From: Clostridia bacterium
Lineage (GTDB): Bacteria; Bacillota; Clostridia; Oscillospirales; CAG-272
Assembly (NCBI GenBank): GCA_017451545.1
Contig: JAFTOB010000128.1
Coordinates: 1-60,879, forward strand
Direction: 5' to 3'
DNA: 60,879 bases
Part shown: piece after piece, positions 51,395 through 59,476 of the stretch
Position numbering within the stretch: position 1 is the stretch's first letter
How the letters are laid out: every line of letters starts with the position of its first letter
Program-made: the position numbers and the translations under genes
Notes under the pieces: model-generated
What the model saw: the letters and a program-made list of their open reading frames with translations, nothing else
What the model was told of the DNA's origin: nothing
Database searches by the model: none

Positions 51395-51949
51395 ATGGAT
51401 GATAAAATGATCGTAGAGCTTTACTTTGAGCGCTCTGAAGCCGCGATCGAGGAGACACGCAAGAAATACGGAAAATACTGCCACAAGATCGCATATAACA
51501 TTCTGTTTTCCGATCCCGACGCCGAGGAATGTGTCAACGACACCTATCTTCGTGCCTGGTTTGCCATGCCGCCGCAACGCCCTAACCGTCTGTCCGCATT
51601 CTTGGCGAAGATCACGCGAAATCTTGCCCTTGACCGCTATTTTGCCGCCAAGGCGCAGAAGCGCGCCCTCTATGCCGAAACGCCCCTTGACGAGCTCTCC
51701 GAATGTCTGCCCGACGAGACACAGGGCGACCCTGCCGACGAGATCGTTCTCCGCGACGCGCTGAACGAATTTCTCGCCTCCCTCCCCGCGCAGACCCGCA
51801 TCATCTTTATGCGGCGTTACTTCTATTTCTGCTCGGTGAAGGAGATCGCCGCGGGGCTGTCGCTCACCGAGGGCAACGTGAAGGTCATTTTGCACCGCAC
51901 ACGCGAAGGCCTGCGCCAATACTTATCTACGAAAGGAATTATGATATGA
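51395..51949 (+). CDS. ECF-family RNA polymerase sigma factor
   Basis: The 184-residue protein has sigma region 2 (about residues 10-75: YCHKIAYNILFSDPDAEECV, TYLRAW and FLAKITRNLALDRY) and region 4 (about 125-175: SLPAQTRIIFMRRYFYFCSV and GLSLTEGNVKVILHRTREGL with the helix-turn-helix). There is no extra C-terminal domain. GGAGG lies six bases before the ATG. The stop overlaps the next gene (ATGA), a membrane beta-propeller protein that is the likely anti-sigma partner. Confidence 0.93.
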   Translation: MDDKMIVELYFERSEAAIEETRKKYGKYCHKIAYNILFSDPDAEECVNDTYLRAWFAMPPQRPNRLSAFLAKITRNLALDRYFAAKAQKRALYAETPLDELSECLPDETQGDPADEIVLRDALNEFLASLPAQTRIIFMRRYFYFCSVKEIAAGLSLTEGNVKVILHRTREGLRQYLSTKGIMI

Positions 51950-53868
51950 AAAAAGAAAAGCTCATACGCGCCATCGGCGAGATTGACGGACGCTTTATCG
52001 ACGAGGCCGCGCCGCCCGCGCTGAAAAAGAGAAAGGCCGCACTGTTCATTCCCCTTGTGGCCGCCACGTTGATCCTCGCGATCCTTTTGTCCGCAACCCT
52101 TTTCATCCTCGTGCCGCTTTTGCGGGAGGATGAGCCAATCGAAAAGTATAAGGGCAATGAATATTATCCCGTTATCGAAAAGCTCTCGGCTTATATTGAT
52201 AAACATAGTGACGGACCTATCTACGGCGGTAATTTAGGCGGAGCTGTAGACTCTCCGGACGCCGCCGTCCCCGAAGGCGGACTTCCCGCCCCCGGAGAGC
52301 CATCGGGAGACAACAAAGACGATGAGACCAGCGGCTCTCCCGATCAGGGCTACGAAGAGATCACCGATAATCAGGTCGACGGCGTTATCGAGGCCGATAT
52401 AATCAAGCGAAGCGACCGCTATGCTTATTATCTTTTTAACGGTACGGTCTCCGCTTATTCCATTGCAGGCTCGGATTCCGCAAAGCTCGACTCTGTCACT
52501 CTGTCTGCGGACGAGGGCTACTACAGCAATGCAAGAAGCTGGGAGATGTACCTCTCTGCCGATTGCAAGACCCTTACCGTGATTCTTTCCGCCAGCGAAA
52601 AGGTCAATTACCGCAACAATTACGTTGAGCTTATTGCCATTGACGTTACAAAGCCCGAGGAGGGTCTGACCGTCAAGAACCGCGTGAAGCTGACGGGCAG
52701 TTATCTGTCCTCGCGTATGACCGACGGCAGCTTCCTCGTTATGACACAGTATTCCGTAAATACGAAGGACGTGGATTTTGATGATCCGACCACCTTTGTG
52801 CCCACCGTAGCTACCGACGGCAAGGTCGAGTGCATTCCCGGTGAGTGCATACTTCTCCCCGGAGAGCTGACCAATACCCTCTACACCGTGGCTGTCCGTC
52901 TTGATGCCGACACGTTGGAGCTTGAGGGCTCTGGTGCTTTTCTCTCTTACTCGCAGGACGTTTACGTCTCGCAAAACAGCATTTATGCAATGAGGAATTA
53001 TACGAACGTCTCGACCGAAAACGAAGTGCGGACTCAGACCGCAATGTGCGAGATCGCAGCAATGAATTATTCGGGCGAGGAGCTGACTCCCGTCGGTTGC
53101 GTTGCGATTGAAGGACGTATCAAGGATCAGTACAGCCTTGACGAGCACGAGGGTATTCTCCGCGCAGTTACCACCACCTCGGTATCGAAATACAAGGAGT
53201 TCACAAGCGGCGGCGTGACGGGTATGTCTTGGATGTCCAACAACACCAACGCAAGCCTTTACTGCATCGATCTCAAGACTATGGCCGTTGTATCGGCCGT
53301 AAAAAATTTTGCGCCCGACGGCGAGAGTGTGCAGTCGGTACGCTTTGACGGCGATATGGGCTACGTTTGCACTGCCATTCGCCTGTCCGATCCCGTTTAT
53401 TTCTTCAATCTTTCCGACGTTTCGAACATCACCTACAAGGAGACCGATCCCATCACCGGATATTCCACCTCGTTGGTCAATTTCGGAGACGGATATCTGC
53501 TGGGCATCGGAATCGGATCCTCTTGGGGCACTTTTAAGGTCGAGGTTTACGAGGAGGCCGCCGACAAAATAGTCTCTGTGGACAGCTTTGAGCTTGAAAG
53601 CACTGACTTCTCTACTAAATACAAAGCATATTATATCGACCGCAAGAACGGTCTCGTCGGACTCGGCGTTTCCAGCTGGAAGGAAACCGCCACGGGCAAA
53701 GGCACCAGATATATGGTGCTTGGCTTTGACGGCAGCGAGATCACCGTGATCCACACCGAGGGCCTTCTTGACCCGAACTGCAACTACGACTTTATGCGCG
53801 GCTTCTACGCCGACGGATATTTCTACATCTTCGCGGGAGATGCATTCCGCGTTGTGAATATAGGATAA
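51946..53868 (+). CDS. Membrane-anchored beta-propeller protein, candidate anti-sigma factor
   Basis: The 640-residue protein has about 28 cytoplasmic residues (MKKEKLIRAIGEIDGRFIDE), one membrane helix (about residues 30-55), an acidic Pro/Gly linker and a large outer domain (about 130-640) of the C-terminal beta-propeller type (IIKRSDRYAYYLFNGTVSAY, VRFDGDMGYVCTAIRLSDPV and LGIGIGSSWGTFKVEVY). The arrangement downstream of and overlapping an ECF sigma gene is that of a transmembrane anti-sigma factor with an extracellular sensor. The short cytoplasmic tail lacks a recognisable zinc anti-sigma HxxxCxxC motif. Role inferred from context. Confidence 0.8.
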   Translation: MKKEKLIRAIGEIDGRFIDEAAPPALKKRKAALFIPLVAATLILAILLSATLFILVPLLREDEPIEKYKGNEYYPVIEKLSAYIDKHSDGPIYGGNLGGAVDSPDAAVPEGGLPAPGEPSGDNKDDETSGSPDQGYEEITDNQVDGVIEADIIKRSDRYAYYLFNGTVSAYSIAGSDSAKLDSVTLSADEGYYSNARSWEMYLSADCKTLTVILSASEKVNYRNNYVELIAIDVTKPEEGLTVKNRVKLTGSYLSSRMTDGSFLVMTQYSVNTKDVDFDDPTTFVPTVATDGKVECIPGECILLPGELTNTLYTVAVRLDADTLELEGSGAFLSYSQDVYVSQNSIYAMRNYTNVSTENEVRTQTAMCEIAAMNYSGEELTPVGCVAIEGRIKDQYSLDEHEGILRAVTTTSVSKYKEFTSGGVTGMSWMSNNTNASLYCIDLKTMAVVSAVKNFAPDGESVQSVRFDGDMGYVCTAIRLSDPVYFFNLSDVSNITYKETDPITGYSTSLVNFGDGYLLGIGIGSSWGTFKVEVYEEAADKIVSVDSFELESTDFSTKYKAYYIDRKNGLVGLGVSSWKETATGKGTRYMVLGFDGSEITVIHTEGLLDPNCNYDFMRGFYADGYFYIFAGDAFRVVNIG

Positions 53869-53874
53869 CCACCA

Positions 53875-53903
53875 ATCGAGCCCCACCCGGGGCTCGATCT
53901 TTT
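53875..53903 (+). terminator. Terminator of the sigma/beta-propeller operon
   Basis: ATCGAGCCCC, loop ACCC, GGGGCTCGAT, then CTTTT. Confidence 0.9.
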
Positions 53904-53917
53904 GTATGCCGATAAAT

Positions 53918-54375
53918 CGGAGTTTATTTGAAAAGTTTTTTCGAGAACCCTTTTGGCAAAAAGGGTTCTCGAGCTCTCCCAAAAGCTTTCATCGCATTGG
54001 TTAACTTGATTGGGTAATTGTGTCTTTCAAAATTCGCTCGGTCGCGAATTTTGAGTGATTATCTCGGCTAAATCGTTCGCGCTCTCGCAGGCGCGTAGTC
54101 CGGTGAAAACTCCTCCTGGCGCGCCCTTTCTAAATATTACAAGCAAAAAAATGATCGCAATATATCTGTCGTGGCCGTTAGGAGGCGGTAACGCCGGACT
54201 AAGGCCTGCGTGAGCGCGTGGAACTTGGCCGATATATCATCTCAACCCGACCGTCCGAGGGAGGGCTGAAAAGGTAACTTCACCTTAAAGCAAGCCCTTT
54301 CTTCAAAGTTTTTTTGGAGAGCTCGAGAACCTTTTTTGCAAAAAAGGTTCTCGAATAAAAAACTTCAAACTCCGG
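53918..54375. repeat. 458-bp imperfect palindrome, MITE-like element
   Basis: The two ends are inverted copies. The left end 53942-53979 and the right end 54316-54353 match at 35 of 38 positions, and each itself contains a hairpin (CGAGAACC...GGTTCTCG). The similarity extends outward to CGGAGTTT/AAACTCCG. Inner segments 54078-54103 and 54195-54219 are also inverted copies (22 shared positions), and CTCCT/AGGAG lies nearer the centre. All pairs share one centre near 54147. No transposase or open frame fits. The element sits between two convergent genes that each have their own terminator, as expected for an inserted non-autonomous element. No clear target-site duplication is visible. Confidence 0.75.
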
Positions 54376-54398
54376 CTTTATATGATTTTTGCCGCGAA

Positions 54399-54426
54399 AA
54401 AGGCCGTGTCGATCGACACGGCCTTT
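54399..54426 (-). terminator. Terminator of the EAL-like gene
   Basis: A 28-base perfect palindrome (AAAGGCCGTGTCGA and its complement) followed by TTTC on the minus strand, five bases past the stop. Confidence 0.85.
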
Positions 54427-54431
54427 GGTGT

Positions 54432-56255
54432 TTATTTTTTCTTTTCAAGCTTTATTTTCTTCAGCTTGCCTTTTTTGACTTCCTTTTTCTGACGTTTTTC
54501 CTGCTTCTTCGGGTCGGTTATCTCCTTGCGCTTCTTCTTCGCGCCGAGGCCTTCCTCACGTTCGGTGAACTCAAGTTCCCCACCCTCTTCGGGCTCAAGC
54601 TTCTCGGTGGGGTCGGTGCTCTCCATTCCCTCCATTTTTTCCATAGGGTCGCGGGGCTTTAGATTCGGGTCCCCGTTTATAACGCCCTTGAGCTTTGAAT
54701 ATATGGCTTTGGCTATGTATTTATTGGGGTTGAATTCTTTTTGCTCGCCGCTTGCATCGGCCTCGATCTCTTCGGGCTCCTCCTCGGGCTCATATTCAAC
54801 CGTGGGAAGCGGGAAGATCTCGCCCTCAGGGGACTTTGTGGGCGCACCGAACAGGTCTCCGCGGCAGAAATCCACGCCGAGTCTGCGAAGGGCTATGAAT
54901 TTATCCTCGGTATGTACACCGAAAACAGCGCAATCCATGCGGTAGGTGCGACAGAAATCGGCGCAGGCCTTGATCTCGGCATCGGTCTGATCGAAGACTC
55001 TGACACCGTCAAAGCTCATACGGTGAATATCGGGCAGCTCCCAAGGCTTAATTTCGCGGTCGCTAAGGCAGACCTTGGCGTCAAGATCGCGGAAGCGGCC
55101 GACTCTTGCGGCCGTTGCCGCATCGTAGCGCGATACACGCTCCTCAAGCTCGACGTATAATGTCTTACCCTTCTCCGCAAGCAGCTCGGCAAGCTCGGAC
55201 ACAAGATCGAGATTATCCTCGCTGCTGTAAAGCGGCACGCAATAGGAGACCACGGGCAGCTTGCCCCGCTCAAGCTTTGATATAAGCTTTCCGAGCAATG
55301 CTCGGTCGAGCTCCACCAAAAGTCCGTTATAATAGCAATCGAGCACGAAGCCCTCACCCGAAACGGTACGCACCCAAAAGCACTCGGCGCGGCCGGTCTT
55401 GACCGACACCACGGGGCGGAACTCAAACTTGAAGGCCCACTCGGACAGTCGCTTTGAAAGCTCCGTGCGGCGCTCCTTGACGAAGCAATAATTTCTGTAA
55501 TCGTCGGCATTGAATTTATAAACGCCACCCACGGCACCCGCGCCGAGGCGCTTGAGGCAGAAGGCCAGCTTTTCGGCAGCAAGCCCCGAATCCGAGGGGG
55601 ATATGTATGCGAACGCTACGGCGAAGCGGATGATCTCTCCGCCGATCTCCAGGGGTCTTCCGATAACCTTGCGAAGCACGTCGAGCTCATCGGGGCTGAT
55701 CAGCACCGCATAATTCTTCTCGCCGAGCCAGAAAATGGCGGGCGAGGTCAGTATTCTGCGCAGATTATCGAAAAATTCGGCGATACAGCGGTAATCAAAT
55801 ACCTCTCCCTTTTCGGAGTACGGAACAACTCTCATCACGCAAAAAAGTCCGTCTGCGCGGCGCTCAAGGGCGGCCGAGAGCTTGCCGAAGCTGGGCAGCT
55901 CGGATATAGGCGGGCACTTGGTGGCGGAAGAGCTTCCGTGAACCTCGTGAATATATCCTCTTTCCTTGCCGTGTATGGGCGAGTAGGAGACCATCATATA
56001 TTTTCCGTCGGGGCGGCGGTAGAGAATGCCGTCCGCGTGACGCATTGTCGAGCCGTTTACGCCGCCCGTTGCTACGGTAACGGCATCCGAAAGCTCGGCC
56101 TCGGATATATTTCCCGCGCGCAGGCCGAAGCGTGTAGCCATAGCCTCGCTTATATTGATCCCCGGCTCATCCTTTGACAGACCAAAGGGGTAAAAAGCCA
56201 TAAAGGAGCTCATCAGCGAGCTTATTTTTTCAAAAATACGAGGAGATTTTTTCAT
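54432..56255 (-). CDS. Degenerate EAL-domain protein with lysine-rich tail
   Basis: The 607-residue cytoplasmic protein has an N-terminal PAS/GGDEF-like region (about 1-260). An EAL-like fold follows (about 265-475: FEFRPVVSVKTGRAECFWVR, LPVVSYCVPLYSS, ELEERVSRYD, then AVFGVHTEDKFIALRRLGVD and FCRGDLFGAP). The Glu-Ala-Leu motif is replaced by Glu-Cys-Phe and the DDFG loop by LSDREIK, so c-di-GMP hydrolysis is unlikely; it may bind the nucleotide or a protein. An acidic linker leads to a C-terminal tail of about 60 residues dominated by Lys (KKEVKKGKLKKIKLEKKK), suited to nucleic-acid or membrane binding. Strong AAGGGGGG ribosome binding site. Own promoter and terminator. Confidence 0.75.
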   Translation of the reverse strand: MKKSPRIFEKISSLMSSFMAFYPFGLSKDEPGINISEAMATRFGLRAGNISEAELSDAVTVATGGVNGSTMRHADGILYRRPDGKYMMVSYSPIHGKERGYIHEVHGSSSATKCPPISELPSFGKLSAALERRADGLFCVMRVVPYSEKGEVFDYRCIAEFFDNLRRILTSPAIFWLGEKNYAVLISPDELDVLRKVIGRPLEIGGEIIRFAVAFAYISPSDSGLAAEKLAFCLKRLGAGAVGGVYKFNADDYRNYCFVKERRTELSKRLSEWAFKFEFRPVVSVKTGRAECFWVRTVSGEGFVLDCYYNGLLVELDRALLGKLISKLERGKLPVVSYCVPLYSSEDNLDLVSELAELLAEKGKTLYVELEERVSRYDAATAARVGRFRDLDAKVCLSDREIKPWELPDIHRMSFDGVRVFDQTDAEIKACADFCRTYRMDCAVFGVHTEDKFIALRRLGVDFCRGDLFGAPTKSPEGEIFPLPTVEYEPEEEPEEIEADASGEQKEFNPNKYIAKAIYSKLKGVINGDPNLKPRDPMEKMEGMESTDPTEKLEPEEGGELEFTEREEGLGAKKKRKEITDPKKQEKRQKKEVKKGKLKKIKLEKKK

Positions 56256-56285
56256 AACGTGCCCCCCTTAAATGATTCTTTATAA

Positions 56286-56314
56286 ATTATATCATTATTC
56301 CACGGCTTTGTCAA
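56286..56314 (-). promoter_or_regulatory. Consensus promoter of the EAL-like gene
   Basis: Minus strand TTGACA (56314-56309), 17 bases, TATAAT (56291-56286). Confidence 0.85.
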
Positions 56315-56362
56315 CGAGAGTCAAAAAATGTTTTCAATTATTTTTCGAAAATCGGACCGCGC

Positions 56363-56395
56363 GCAATATTGTGTCAATTAAGAGCAATATTGTGT
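56363..56395 (+). promoter_or_regulatory. Two 12-bp direct repeats upstream of the PHP gene promoter
   Basis: GCAATATTGTGT occurs at 56363-56374 and 56384-56395, exactly 21 bases (two helical turns) apart, ending one base before the -35 box. Each copy contains the palindrome CAATATTG. This spacing is typical of an activator or cooperative regulator site. Confidence 0.6.
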
Positions 56396-56396
56396 A

Positions 56397-56425
56397 TTGA
56401 AAGTAAAAACAAAAGGGTGTAAAAT
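56397..56425 (+). promoter_or_regulatory. Promoter of the PHP-MFS operon
   Basis: TTGAAA (56397-56402), 17 bases, TAAAAT (56420-56425). Confidence 0.7.
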
Positions 56426-56456
56426 ATGCTTGAATATACTTGAAAGGGCAAAAGCT

Positions 56457-57248
56457 ATGATAATCACTCAGGATCTTCACGTACATACGAATCTGTCCCC
56501 CTGCGCCGCCCGCGACGCCACGGTCGAAAGCTATTTTGAGGCTTGGAGACTGAACGGCACCAATACCGTGGGAATTGCCGACCACCTTTGGGATGAAAGT
56601 ATGCCAAACCCCTGCCCCGGCCGCACTCCCGCCACGGGAATGAAGGAAACGCTGGCTCTCAAGGAGCGGCTGAAAAATGTGGATACTCAAGGCATCCGCG
56701 TGCTTGTGGGCTGTGAGACCGAGTACGATTACGCCCGCCGCGACATCGCCCTCTCCCCCGAGTCGGCGGCACAGCTTGACTTTGTCCTCGTTCCCCACGA
56801 TCATACCCACCTGACCATGCCGAAGGAGCTGTGCGACGACGACCGCAAGCACGCGAAGTTCATTCTCGATGCGTGGTACGACATACTTAACAGCAATATC
56901 GTGCAGTATATAACCTCAATGGCACACCCGTTTCTCGCCGCATCCGAGACCGAGGTATCCTTTAAGCTTTCGGATGCCGAGCTCCGCGAGGCCATGATCG
57001 CCGCGCGACAGGCGGGCGTTGGAATTGAGATCAACGCCGCGGCCCTCTTTGCCAACACCAAGAACCGCCGCATCGCCGAGGTTCTTGCCCTTGACAATAT
57101 GCGTGTGCTCAGGATCGCCAAGGAGTGCGGCTGTAAGTTCACCTTCGGCTCTGACGCACACCACAGCTCCCATTCCCCTCTCTTCCACTGCAATTATATC
57201 GTCGCCACCTATCTTGAGCTGACCGACGGTGACATAAAGCTCATCTGA
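56457..57248 (+). CDS. PHP-domain phosphatase (histidinol-phosphatase-like)
   Basis: The 263-residue protein has the four PHP metal-binding motifs: DLHVHTNLS, GIADHLW with GCETEYDY, VPHDHTH with SMAHPF, and FGSDAHHSSH. These bind a two- or three-metal centre that hydrolyses phosphomonoesters. There are no other histidine-biosynthesis genes here, so the substrate is more likely a sugar phosphate or similar. The ATG at 56457 follows AAGGG by nine bases. It is co-transcribed with an OPA-like transporter one base downstream, suggesting uptake and dephosphorylation of one compound. Confidence 0.88.
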   Translation: MIITQDLHVHTNLSPCAARDATVESYFEAWRLNGTNTVGIADHLWDESMPNPCPGRTPATGMKETLALKERLKNVDTQGIRVLVGCETEYDYARRDIALSPESAAQLDFVLVPHDHTHLTMPKELCDDDRKHAKFILDAWYDILNSNIVQYITSMAHPFLAASETEVSFKLSDAELREAMIAARQAGVGIEINAAALFANTKNRRIAEVLALDNMRVLRIAKECGCKFTFGSDAHHSSHSPLFHCNYIVATYLELTDGDIKLI

Positions 57249-57249
57249 C

Positions 57250-58482
57250 ATGAAAATAACCAAAAAGGCGCAAGTCCTCCTTTTGACGGCCATGGGCTTT
57301 GCCGTCTACTTTACGAGCTATCTGACCCGCGTGGGCTTCAACACTATGATGATCGAGATCTCCAAGGCCGAGGGATACGCCGAAACACAGCTCTCGCTGG
57401 CCATAACCGCCGCGTTTATCTCCTACGGACTCGGTCAGCTTTTCAGCGGATACTTGGGTGACAGATTTAACCCGACCCGTATCATCATTATCGGTCTTTC
57501 GGTTTCGGCGACCGTCAATTTTTCGATGCCCTTCGCGCCGAATCCGACGTTCATGGCTCTGCTTTGGGGACTGAACGGACTTGCGCAGTCCTTCGTCTAC
57601 CCGCCCACCATCAAGACTATGTCCACGTATCTGACGGCCGAGAATTATCCGAACGCCATAATGACGGTTGCCATCGCGGGCAATATGGGCACACTTGCCG
57701 TGTCGCTGCTGTCGCCGCTTATAATCAACTTAAGCGGATGGCGGACGGCTTTTTTCTGCTTCGGCGGCTTTGCCGTGGCGGTCATCGTCATATGGACTGT
57801 CTATTCGGCCTGCCTTCAGAAGAAATACGGATGCCCGGAAGCTCCCGCAAAGGCGCGCGACACCTCGGGTGACAGCTCAATGGGCTTTCTCAAGCCCGCG
57901 CTGGCCTGCGGCCTCATCCTCATAATGATATTTATTTTCCTGCAGGGCTTCCTCAAGGACGGTGTCAACACCTGGATGGCGCCCTACATCTCCGACGTGT
58001 TCAAAATGAGCAGCGAGAAGTCCATCCTCTCCACTATGCTCTTCCCCATCATTTCGGCCTGCAGTATTTTCCTTACTACCTTTTTGCGCAAGAAGGTTAT
58101 ACGGAGCGAGCTTTTGCTTGCAATGATCTATTTTTCCACCTTCCTCGTCTGCCTCGGGCTACTTGTCATCCTGCGTGACTTATACCTGCCCTCGGTCATT
58201 CTGCTGACCCTTATGACCGTGACTATGACGTCGGCAAACTACGTTACCATCACCTTCGTGCCCATACGCTTCGCAAAATACGGGCGCGTATCGACAATGG
58301 TCGGTATTCTGAATTCCTGCACCTTTGTGGGAAGCGCGCTGTCGGCTGTCGGACTGGCGTACGTAAAAACGGGGCTTGGCTGGAACGCGGTCTTCATCCT
58401 TTGGGCGGCTCTGGCCGTCATTGGGATCTCCGCGGCACTTTTCCCTATGCGCAAACTCAAAAAAATGGAATCAAACGAATAA
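57250..58482 (+). CDS. MFS transporter, organophosphate-antiporter-like
   Basis: The 410-residue protein has twelve predicted membrane helices. YFTSYLTRVGFN in helix 1 and the loop GYLGDRFNPTRIIIIG between helices 2 and 3 resemble the GlpT/UhpT-type organophosphate:phosphate antiporter group of the major facilitator superfamily. The substrate is unknown; the upstream phosphatase suggests a phosphorylated sugar or polyol. The ATG is one base after the PHP stop with little ribosome binding site of its own, so it is translationally coupled. Confidence 0.88.
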   Translation: MKITKKAQVLLLTAMGFAVYFTSYLTRVGFNTMMIEISKAEGYAETQLSLAITAAFISYGLGQLFSGYLGDRFNPTRIIIIGLSVSATVNFSMPFAPNPTFMALLWGLNGLAQSFVYPPTIKTMSTYLTAENYPNAIMTVAIAGNMGTLAVSLLSPLIINLSGWRTAFFCFGGFAVAVIVIWTVYSACLQKKYGCPEAPAKARDTSGDSSMGFLKPALACGLILIMIFIFLQGFLKDGVNTWMAPYISDVFKMSSEKSILSTMLFPIISACSIFLTTFLRKKVIRSELLLAMIYFSTFLVCLGLLVILRDLYLPSVILLTLMTVTMTSANYVTITFVPIRFAKYGRVSTMVGILNSCTFVGSALSAVGLAYVKTGLGWNAVFILWAALAVIGISAALFPMRKLKKMESNE

Positions 58483-58485
58483 AAG

Positions 58486-58525
58486 AACCGAAACGCGGTG
58501 CTTCTGCACTGCGTTTCGGTTTTTC
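58486..58525. terminator. Bidirectional terminator between MFS gene and pdxY
   Basis: AACCGAAACGC and GCGTTTCGGTT form an 11-bp stem extended by GTGC/GCAC, with T-runs on both sides. Confidence 0.9.
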
Positions 58526-59356
58526 TTATTTCAAAAGCTCGATAAGCTTGGGGAGCGCGGGCTCGAAGGCGGCGCCGTACCAGTGGTTATCCTGCTCGGC
58601 CGTGACTCTTATGCACTCAAGAGTGTAATCGGCGGCGATCCTTGCGGCATCGTATGCGCACTTGCCGCGCATGAGCGCACCGACGAAGGCAGAGGCGTAA
58701 ATATCGCCCGTTCCGTGACAGCTGTTGGCCAGCATTTCGTGCTCGTAGTAGGAGTATTCGCCCTTTTCGTAGACCACCACGCCGGTCTTACCCTCCGCAT
58801 ACGACACGCCCGTGAATATCACGTTAGGGCAACCGAGGGCGGTGAGAGCCCGAAGAAGCTCTTCAATATAGGCGCGGTCGTATTTCTCGCGGTACTCGAT
58901 GCCCGTGAGGAAGCAAGCCTCGGTAAGATTGGGAACGACGTAGTCGGCGCGGGCGCAAAGGCCTCGCATCGCCGCCACAAACTCCATATCGAAGCCGTAA
59001 TAGAGCTTGCCGTTGTCGGCCATGGCAGGGTCGACGATCTTCAGCGCGCCCTCCTTGCCGCAGTTGTCGAACACGTCAGCCACGTACCCGATCTGCTTGG
59101 TGCTACCGAGATAGCCCGTGTAAATTGCGTCGAATTTGATGCCCTCCTTCTGCCAATGGGCGCGGATGGCGGGCATATCCTCGGTGAGGTCGCGGAAGGT
59201 GAAGCCCGAAAATCCGCCCGTGTGAGTGGAAAGCACGGCCGAGGGGAGCACGCAGGTCTCCACGCCGCAGGCCGAAATTACGGGCAACGCCACGGTCAGC
59301 GAGCATTGGCCGACGCAAGAAATATCCTGAATTGTGAGAATTCTTTTGTAAGACAT
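58526..59356 (-). CDS. pdxY: Pyridoxal/pyridoxamine kinase
   Basis: The 276-residue ribokinase-fold enzyme phosphorylates pyridoxal or pyridoxamine in vitamin B6 salvage. It starts ILTIQDISCVGQCSLTVALP, has VLSTHTGGF and VDPAMADNG, and carries the catalytic Asp in SCHGTGDIYASAFVGAL. AAGGA precedes the start. It is divergent from a MocR/PdxR-type regulator, the usual partner of B6 salvage genes. Confidence 0.93.
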   Translation of the reverse strand: MSYKRILTIQDISCVGQCSLTVALPVISACGVETCVLPSAVLSTHTGGFSGFTFRDLTEDMPAIRAHWQKEGIKFDAIYTGYLGSTKQIGYVADVFDNCGKEGALKIVDPAMADNGKLYYGFDMEFVAAMRGLCARADYVVPNLTEACFLTGIEYREKYDRAYIEELLRALTALGCPNVIFTGVSYAEGKTGVVVYEKGEYSYYEHEMLANSCHGTGDIYASAFVGALMRGKCAYDAARIAADYTLECIRVTAEQDNHWYGAAFEPALPKLIELLK

Positions 59357-59389
59357 TGAAATTCCTTCTTTACAAATTGATTTTTTTAT

Positions 59390-59418
59390 ATTATAATATC
59401 AATGTGGCAATATGTAAA
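59390..59418 (-). promoter_or_regulatory. Promoter of pdxY
   Basis: Minus strand TTTACA (59418-59413), 17 bases, TATAAT (59395-59390). Confidence 0.75.
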
Positions 59419-59476
59419 TGATCAAAATCAGAGAATTTTATAATATCAGATTTCAAGAAGGTTTTCGAAAAAAATT

